A DNA stretch of 64,000 nt. Source: JAFGGG01 sp964638895. Lineage in GTDB: Bacteria > Spirochaetota > Spirochaetia > SZUA-6 > RPPD01. A program made the position numbers and the translations under genes. The first letter of the stretch is position 1; every line of letters starts with the position of its first letter. The notes beneath the pieces were generated by a model. That model had not been told where the DNA came from. It did no database searches and worked only from the letters and a program-made list of their open reading frames with translations. The stretch lies in the NCBI GenBank assembly GCA_964638895.1, contig CAZWYY010000003.1:1-64000 (forward strand), given 5' to 3'. Positions 58,407-64,000 of the stretch are shown here, piece by piece.

Positions 58407-61400
58407 TCAGGCCCAGAATACAAGGTTCAGGTCCAGAATATCATCCATGCCCGGGTGGTCGGGCAGCACTCGAATTCCGTAGTTAAATTTGCCTGATTTA
58501 TCCGCCGTATAGACGCAATCGTATTTCAGCAGATTCCCTTCCTCGGATGAAAGCTTCATGGGCACATAATTGATGTCCTTAAACGGCTCTTCTTCCTGTC
58601 CGGAGAAGTTAATAGGCTCCTCTTCGTTGTTCTGGGACATCAAAACCTCAGCTTTAATTTCATCCTTGGTTACCTTTCCTTTGTTGACTTCAACATAAAT
58701 CTTAATTTTATCTCCCACGTTCAGAATATCACCATCCACTCCCTCTATGGAAATATTATGTATGTGCACGCTGGGGAAGCGGGAGCTTATCGACTTTTTC
58801 CATTCGGCCAACTCACGAGCCCGGGCAAAATTGTTTTCACTGATGTGCAGGTAGTGTTTGGCGGTGGGCACATACATGGACCCGGTGTACTCCTTCAACA
58901 TACGGTGGGTATTATACTCCGAAATTATAGAGCTAATTGAGGCTTTTATTGTTTTAACCCATTTATCAGGTATGCCGCGGGCATTGCGGTTGTAGTACAT
59001 GGGGATGATCTGGTTCTCCAGAATATCGTACAACGCGTCGCTGTCGACCATATCCTGTGTTTCAGGATTTTTATATTCGGTCCTGCTCCCGATGGCCCAG
59101 CCATTGGCGCCGTTATACGCTTCGTCCCACCAGCCGTCCAGCACACTGAGATTCAACACCCCGTTCATACCCGCCTTCTGGCCGCTGGTGCCGCTTGCTT
59201 CCAGGGGACGGCGCGGATTGTTAAGCCATACATCCACACCGGAGATCATCCTGCGCGCAAGGCGCATGTTATAGCCCTCTACAAAGATGATTTTTCCCAG
59301 GAACTCCTCCTGCTTTGAAAGCTGGACGATCTCTTTTATCAGGTCGAAGGCCGCTTTGTCGTTGGGATGCGCTTTACCGGCAAAAATAAACTGCACCGGA
59401 AGCTTTTGGTTAAGCACGATTTTTTTGAAGCGCTCTTTATTTTTAAAGAGCAATGTGGCGCGTTTATAGGTGGCAAAGCGACGCGCAAATCCGATGGTCA
59501 AGGGGCTAGGGGATAGATTGGCCAGGAACTTGTCTACCAAGGCGGGATCTTCCCCTTCTCTAATCCAGTTCAGGGAGACCTTTTCTTTTATATAATTAAA
59601 TAGTTTGTTTTTTAATTCGACATGCGTTTGCCACAACAAGTCGCCGGGGATTTTATCAACTTTTTTCCATGCCGGTTTGTTTAATAAATCCTCATTCAGG
59701 TTCAGAGAGCAGTACTTGGTAACCAGCTTTTTCATTTCCGAGGTAAGCCAGGTGGCCACATGCACGCCGTTAGTGATATGGGTAATCGGCAGCTCTTCGC
59801 TTAAAAACCCCGACCAGATGGATGACCACATTTTTCTGGAAATTATACCGTGCAGCCTGCTTACCCCATTGCGCTTATAGGTATTCTTCAATGCCAATGC
59901 CGTCATCTCATACGGACCGGTGTCGGTAAGGCTCTTATGCCCCAATTCATATATCTCCTGCCAGCTTAGGCCCCTGCTTTCGATATAGTTTTTTAGGTAG
60001 TTCTCCACCAGGTGCATGTCAAAGACTTCGTTGCCCGCGGCCACCGGTGTATGGGTGGTAAACACCGTGCTTGACTTTATTACCTCTTTGGCTACATCCA
60101 GCCCCAGGTTGTAATTTTGCATCAGGTTGATCAATCGTTCTATAATCAGGAAGGCGGAGTGCCCCTCGTTCAGGTGATAGACAAGTGGTTTTGTATTCAT
60201 CAACTCCAGCAGCCGTATGCCGCCGATACCCAGCAGGATCTCCTGTTCAATGCGTACCTGTTTGCCGCCCCCGTAAAGCTTGGCCGTAATGGTTCTGTCC
60301 GCCGCATTGTTTTCCTGCACATCGGTATCAAAGAAATAAATTGATACCCTTCCCACCCGTGCTTCCCAGATTCTGGCATGAACCTTGCGTCCGGGCAGCT
60401 CCACTGAGATTATTACCCGTTCCCCGGCTTTATGCAGCTCCTGGAGTGGGAGACGTGAAAAATCGTTAAAATAATATTCCACCTTTTGATCGCCGTCTTT
60501 GGAGATTCCCTGCTTAAAATACCCGTTTTTATACAGCAGACCCATGCCGATAAAATGCAGATTTAAATCAGAGGCGGATTTTAAATGATCACCGGATAAA
60601 ATACCCAGGCCCCCGGAATAGATGGGCAGGCATTCATGAAGCCCGTATTCCATGGAAAAATAGGCAATCGGGTGTGTTTCGGAAAATATATCGGTTTCCG
60701 GTAATACCATCGTATCTTGGGTGCAGTATCGTTCAAACCTGCCCATAATGTTTTTGTATTGGGCCAGGTACTGCTCGTTTTTTGCAAGATCCGTAAGGCG
60801 GTCAGGATTAATTGTTTCCAACAGGGCAACGGGATTGTTCCCCACCCTATCAAAGAGCAGGGGATCAATAAGACTGAACACCTCCTGTGATTCCGGGTTC
60901 CAGCTCCACCAGAGGTTATAGGCCAGATCCCGGAGCTTGGTAAGCGTTTCGGGTATGGAGGCCTTGACGGAGAACTGCCGGAAACGCGGGCGCTGGCTGT
61001 CGGCCCCGCGGTATTCCAGGCCTTCGAACTGAAGTACCTTTTCTTTGCGCTGCCCCTGCAGGCGGTTGCGGCACTGTTTGCTGGCAATCTCAAACGCGGC
61101 CAGATAGTGGTTAAAGAAAATATTCCAGTCGGCCAGGAGTGCGGTTTGCCTGACCTCGGTTTTCAGGGCTTTGTTTTTATCCAGGCGGTTGTTTATAAAA
61201 TTGGTGATATGCGCCTTTAACTCCATGACTGCATCATGATATTCACGATTAAAGCGCCGGATGATTTTAATCCCGTCCGATTCACGCCCCGCCGAAAGTA
61301 TCCACCTGCCGAAACCCGCGATATCCGTACTCACCGTGGGAATGGAATAACTGATGCTTTCCAGCGGAGTATACCCCCATGGTTCATAGTAGGAGGGGTA

Positions 61401-62675
61401 CAGGGTAAGGTCGCACCCGGAAAGCGCTTCGTAATACTCCAGGTTAAACACGCCGTCATGCCCGTTAAGGTATACGGGTACAAAAATAACGCTTATCTGG
61501 TCCTGCTGATTATTCTGGAAATTATGGCGCTTGCAGGTGTTTACAATCGGGTCATGATTCGGGTCCCACAAGGGATGGGTGGATATCTGGGAGTAGATGG
61601 TGTGCTGTTCTTTGGGCTGGGTGGCTGAAAACCGCTCCCGAGACATATCAACCGCCCCGGTAAGGATAAACAGATAAAGCAGAACCTGACGATTTGAAGC
61701 CAGGTCATGGGATTTGGAAAGCTGACCGAAGGCGTCAAGCAGCAGATCGATACCCTTGTTATGGAACTCATACCTGCCCGAGGTTGAAATAACCACGGTG
61801 TCCTCGCCGGGAAACTCCTTGTGCAGGAATTTTTCGGCAAACTGCAGGAGTTTATGCCTGTTATTCAGGAAATAATCTTTTTTATCCGTGTAAGAGGGTA
61901 GTTTTTTTACATGGAAACCGTTTGGAAGCACAATATCGGGTTCTATGCCCAGCAGGTGTTTGGCTTCGATAGCCGTGATCTCGCTTACCGTGGTAAAGCA
62001 GTCCGCCTCCCTGGCCGTGGTTTTTTCAATCGAGTGTTTGGCCAGCACGTGAAAACGGGAGGCCTCGTTCTGTGGGTTTATATCGGCCAGCGCTTTATAG
62101 ATTTCCACGTCATTGCCGGACATGGACCTGCCCAGGATCGTGGCATGGGTGGTAAAAATCGTGGCCACGTGGGGGGCCCTCTTTTTAATGCGCAGCAGTC
62201 CGGCTCCGCACATCCATTCATGAAACTGGGCGTAGTGGGTGTAATCCGGATACAGATTGCTGACGGCCTCTATCACTTTGGCGGCCATGGTGGAGAATAT
62301 CACCGGCTCTATATAATCCCAACCCCCGGTCATGGAGTCTACACTGTAGTCCTCCCATAACTGGTACAGGAGTTTATTCTGATCCATGGTGTTTTTATAG
62401 CCGATCAACACAACAAGCGGCTTCTCCTCCGTGTTCCACCTGCCCACCTTGGCGGTGAACCCCATTTTTACAAGCTCATCGCGGATTTTTTTTACCTGTT
62501 TATCGTCAGTCTCAAGGATCTCCGGATTATTTTCCAGAAGCGGCCCCACGAGGACGTAGTTATCCTGGAACTCATTTTTTACGTCACTGATTTTGCTTTT
62601 GATTACGGTATAGATGCCGCCTACTTTATTGCACACTTCCCAGGATGTTTCGAAGAGCATTTTAGCTTTGGCCAT
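58407..62675 (-). CDS. Glycogen synthase / alpha-glucan phosphorylase fusion
   Basis: 1422 residues. Residues 1-~550 are a GT3-type (eukaryote-like) glycogen synthase: F-E-T-S-W-E-V-C-N-K-V-G-G-I-Y-T-V at the start and Y-P-S-Y-Y-E-P-W-G-Y-T-P-L-E-S near the end. Residues ~565-660 are a DUF3417-type region (L-W-W-S-W-N-P) and ~660-1300 an alpha-glucan phosphorylase (GT35) with the PLP lysine in S-G-T-S-G-Q-K-A-G-M-N-G-V-L-N. A C-terminal beta domain (~1310-1422) follows. One chain thus holds both an elongating and a phosphorolytic enzyme. It overlaps the GH57 gene by 14 bases; AAGGA precedes the ATG. Confidence 0.93.
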   Translation of the reverse strand: MAKAKMLFETSWEVCNKVGGIYTVIKSKISDVKNEFQDNYVLVGPLLENNPEILETDDKQVKKIRDELVKMGFTAKVGRWNTEEKPLVVLIGYKNTMDQNKLLYQLWEDYSVDSMTGGWDYIEPVIFSTMAAKVIEAVSNLYPDYTHYAQFHEWMCGAGLLRIKKRAPHVATIFTTHATILGRSMSGNDVEIYKALADINPQNEASRFHVLAKHSIEKTTAREADCFTTVSEITAIEAKHLLGIEPDIVLPNGFHVKKLPSYTDKKDYFLNNRHKLLQFAEKFLHKEFPGEDTVVISTSGRYEFHNKGIDLLLDAFGQLSKSHDLASNRQVLLYLFILTGAVDMSRERFSATQPKEQHTIYSQISTHPLWDPNHDPIVNTCKRHNFQNNQQDQISVIFVPVYLNGHDGVFNLEYYEALSGCDLTLYPSYYEPWGYTPLESISYSIPTVSTDIAGFGRWILSAGRESDGIKIIRRFNREYHDAVMELKAHITNFINNRLDKNKALKTEVRQTALLADWNIFFNHYLAAFEIASKQCRNRLQGQRKEKVLQFEGLEYRGADSQRPRFRQFSVKASIPETLTKLRDLAYNLWWSWNPESQEVFSLIDPLLFDRVGNNPVALLETINPDRLTDLAKNEQYLAQYKNIMGRFERYCTQDTMVLPETDIFSETHPIAYFSMEYGLHECLPIYSGGLGILSGDHLKSASDLNLHFIGMGLLYKNGYFKQGISKDGDQKVEYYFNDFSRLPLQELHKAGERVIISVELPGRKVHARIWEARVGRVSIYFFDTDVQENNAADRTITAKLYGGGKQVRIEQEILLGIGGIRLLELMNTKPLVYHLNEGHSAFLIIERLINLMQNYNLGLDVAKEVIKSSTVFTTHTPVAAGNEVFDMHLVENYLKNYIESRGLSWQEIYELGHKSLTDTGPYEMTALALKNTYKRNGVSRLHGIISRKMWSSIWSGFLSEELPITHITNGVHVATWLTSEMKKLVTKYCSLNLNEDLLNKPAWKKVDKIPGDLLWQTHVELKNKLFNYIKEKVSLNWIREGEDPALVDKFLANLSPSPLTIGFARRFATYKRATLLFKNKERFKKIVLNQKLPVQFIFAGKAHPNDKAAFDLIKEIVQLSKQEEFLGKIIFVEGYNMRLARRMISGVDVWLNNPRRPLEASGTSGQKAGMNGVLNLSVLDGWWDEAYNGANGWAIGSRTEYKNPETQDMVDSDALYDILENQIIPMYYNRNARGIPDKWVKTIKASISSIISEYNTHRMLKEYTGSMYVPTAKHYLHISENNFARARELAEWKKSISSRFPSVHIHNISIEGVDGDILNVGDKIKIYVEVNKGKVTKDEIKAEVLMSQNNEEEPINFSGQEEEPFKDINYVPMKLSSEEGNLLKYDCVYTADKSGKFNYGIRVLPDHPGMDDILDLNLVFWA

Positions 62676-63894
62676 GCGCTATTCCTTTTGTTGATTTCTT
62701 GGACTTCTTCCCCATAAGTATGGTTTCTTTCAAATCATTCAACACGTTCATGTACACGATATACGCGTCATAGGGTGTGTCGTAGGGATTAAAATATTTA
62801 TGCACATCCCCGTCGGAAAACCATTTGGTGCACATATAATAAAAATGGTCAGAGGTAAGGAGTTTATGCCACACGTCAATGAGATCCTGGTTGTGGGTGG
62901 CAAGCACCTGTTTTTCCAGGGCGTAGGCCGCTTCTATGCTTGAGTTTTGCAGGGGGTTGCCCAGCCAGGCCGTGAGATCCCGCTCTATATCCGCCCATGA
63001 GACAAAATACGGCACATCGATCTGTGCTATAGGTGAGTAGTGAGTTTGCGCTTCACATGGGTTTATAAATTGAAAGTCCGGATGCTTTAACACCTCCTCC
63101 GGCAGTTTCCTGAAAAAATCAAAGATTCCAGTATCCTCCCACTGGTGTTCGCCGAATGTTTCATAATCCATAAAAAGATTGATGATCTCCCCGTTGCCCG
63201 CCACGCTGTGCAGCCAGCCCGCGTACTTTTCCGCGGTAAGGGGATATTCGTCCCATCCTCGGTTGGAAAAACGAAAGGCTATGTCGTCGGAGAGTTTATA
63301 GTTTTTTAACAGCACGTTCAGCTTGTAACTGCCCACGGGTTTGTAAAGAAAATTGGGGCTGCGCCAGCCCAGAATATGATCGGCGCCTTCGGCCAGAATG
63401 GTCGAATACCCCATCTCCTCTATAAAATGGGCAAGCTCGTTGTTGTAGATCAGCTCGGTATTCCTGAAGGTTTGGGGGCTCTGGCCGAAAAGATCCTTCA
63501 TAAGCTGTTTGTGTTTTAAAACCTGTCTTTTAAAGTTGGGTTTGGAGAAAAGGAAGGCCAGCGAATGATAATAGGTTTCATTGATAAACTCAACACATCC
63601 CGTGTCCGCCAGTTTACGAAACAACTCTATGACATTGGGATTGTATCTCTGGAACTGCTCAACCGCTATGCCGCTGATGGAGAAGGCGACCTTGAACCTC
63701 CCCTTATACTTTTCTATCAGGTCCAGCAACAGCAGGTTCATGGGCACGTAACATTTTTCACTTACTTTATTGAGGATGGTCCGGTTTGTTTCTTCATCCT
63801 CGTAAAAATGGTTTACCCCAATATCAAAAAACGAATAGTTTTTCTTCAAACGATACGGCTGGTGCACCTGAAAGTAAAAGCAGACGGAGATCAT
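62662..63894 (-). CDS. Glycoside hydrolase family 57 protein
   Basis: 410 residues. The N-terminal Y-F-Q-V-H-Q-P-Y-R, the nucleophile Glu in F-R-N-T-E-L-I-Y and the acid Asp in F-M-D-Y-E-T-F-G-E-H fit the GH57 alpha-amylase type, which trims or debranches alpha-glucan. Together with the fusion downstream it forms a glycogen operon. AAGGAG lies 8 bases before the ATG and 15 bases after the upstream partial gene, so all three are likely co-transcribed. Confidence 0.92.
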   Translation of the reverse strand: MISVCFYFQVHQPYRLKKNYSFFDIGVNHFYEDEETNRTILNKVSEKCYVPMNLLLLDLIEKYKGRFKVAFSISGIAVEQFQRYNPNVIELFRKLADTGCVEFINETYYHSLAFLFSKPNFKRQVLKHKQLMKDLFGQSPQTFRNTELIYNNELAHFIEEMGYSTILAEGADHILGWRSPNFLYKPVGSYKLNVLLKNYKLSDDIAFRFSNRGWDEYPLTAEKYAGWLHSVAGNGEIINLFMDYETFGEHQWEDTGIFDFFRKLPEEVLKHPDFQFINPCEAQTHYSPIAQIDVPYFVSWADIERDLTAWLGNPLQNSSIEAAYALEKQVLATHNQDLIDVWHKLLTSDHFYYMCTKWFSDGDVHKYFNPYDTPYDAYIVYMNVLNDLKETILMGKKSKKSTKGIAHGQS

Positions 63895-63909
63895 TATGGA
63901 GGCTCCTTC

Positions 63910-64000
63910 TTAGCAATAAGCGAATGTTATGGCATGGTAAAGATTTTTTAATTTATGCCCCGCGTTGTTCCAATGGATGTTTTTAAGTTCATAATTACAT
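63910..64000 (-). CDS. C-terminal end of a probable glycosyltransferase, partial
   Basis: The minus strand is open from the window edge to a TAA at 63912-63910, encoding about 30 residues. The sequence N-I-H-W-N-N-A-G-H-K-L-K-N-L-Y resembles the final helix of GT4-type glycosyltransferases (F-S-W-x-x-A-x-K-L-x-x-L-Y). It would be the first gene seen of the glycogen operon, 15 bases before GH57. Only the end is visible, so the assignment is tentative. Confidence 0.45.
   Translation of the reverse strand, partial: CNYELKNIHWNNAGHKLKNLYHAITFAYC

Overview
The window (about half G+C) is a gene-dense chromosomal segment of a diderm bacterium. The most likely source is the phylum Spirochaetota: a CarD-family regulator is packed with ispD and ispF by 4-base overlaps, lptC-lptA-lptB indicate an outer membrane, cheR-cheB are present, a eukaryote-type (GT3) glycogen synthase occurs, and there are several unplaceable exported proteins. 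This assignment is inference; no rRNA lies in the window. About 68 protein genes, two tRNA genes and two copies of a small mobile element are supported.

Layout. 1-2.3 kb: 3' part of a TPR/beta-barrel protein, tRNA-Leu(CAG), an Mpv17/PMP22-like membrane protein. 2.4-6 kb: a minus-strand copper operon, csoR - exported Met/His-rich protein - 56-aa LDCC protein - copZ - copA, with a promoter whose spacer carries a perfect palindrome. 6-6.7 kb: an ArsR regulator with a CxC metal site and a 58-aa Cys-rich microprotein. 6.9-11.7 kb: a MarR regulator with two nitroreductases, facing a CDF-like membrane protein, a DUF438/hemerythrin/PAS protein and a glutamine amidotransferase. 11.7-14.9 kb: a lytic transglycosylase that seems to start with ATT, ispF, ispD, carD, a VTT-domain membrane protein. 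14.9-25.8 kb: a peptide-binding protein, a GIDE-domain protein, a rhomboid protease, rlmE, a DUF2194 protein, a YmdB homologue with altered metal ligands, an RseC-like protein, cheR and cheB.

26-40 kb is a long plus-strand block: BFN nuclease, pyrG, lptC, lptA, lptB, rpoN, hpf, hprK, HPr, DUF4390, ntrY, ntrX, lexA, holA and glnA. It joins envelope export, ribosome hibernation, HPr-kinase signalling and nitrogen control. A sigma-54-type promoter lies in front of glnA, so the sigma factor, the activator and a likely target are all here. 40-52 kb: tRNA-Arg(CCT), nadE, several unplaced proteins, an OmpA-like protein, a DEAD-box-like protein lacking most helicase motifs, trmB, an MBL-fold hydrolase, a DksA-type protein and infA. 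52-64 kb: an aldo/keto reductase, aroB, argJ, an intracellular GH9 enzyme, lspA, and a glycogen operon with a GH57 enzyme and a 1422-aa glycogen synthase/alpha-glucan phosphorylase fusion.

The clearest undescribed element is a short non-coding mobile element present twice (14910-15299 and 25850-26052). Both copies have CAGCAATT-type ends, two consecutive long palindromes and different perfect 9-bp target duplications. One copy now encodes the tail of the peptide-binding protein. A second theme is promoters whose -10 box lies only 7-12 bases from a start codon with weak or no Shine-Dalgarno sequence (arsR, carD, pyrG, the aldo/keto reductase, the gene at 45109), which suggests frequent leaderless or very short-leader mRNAs.
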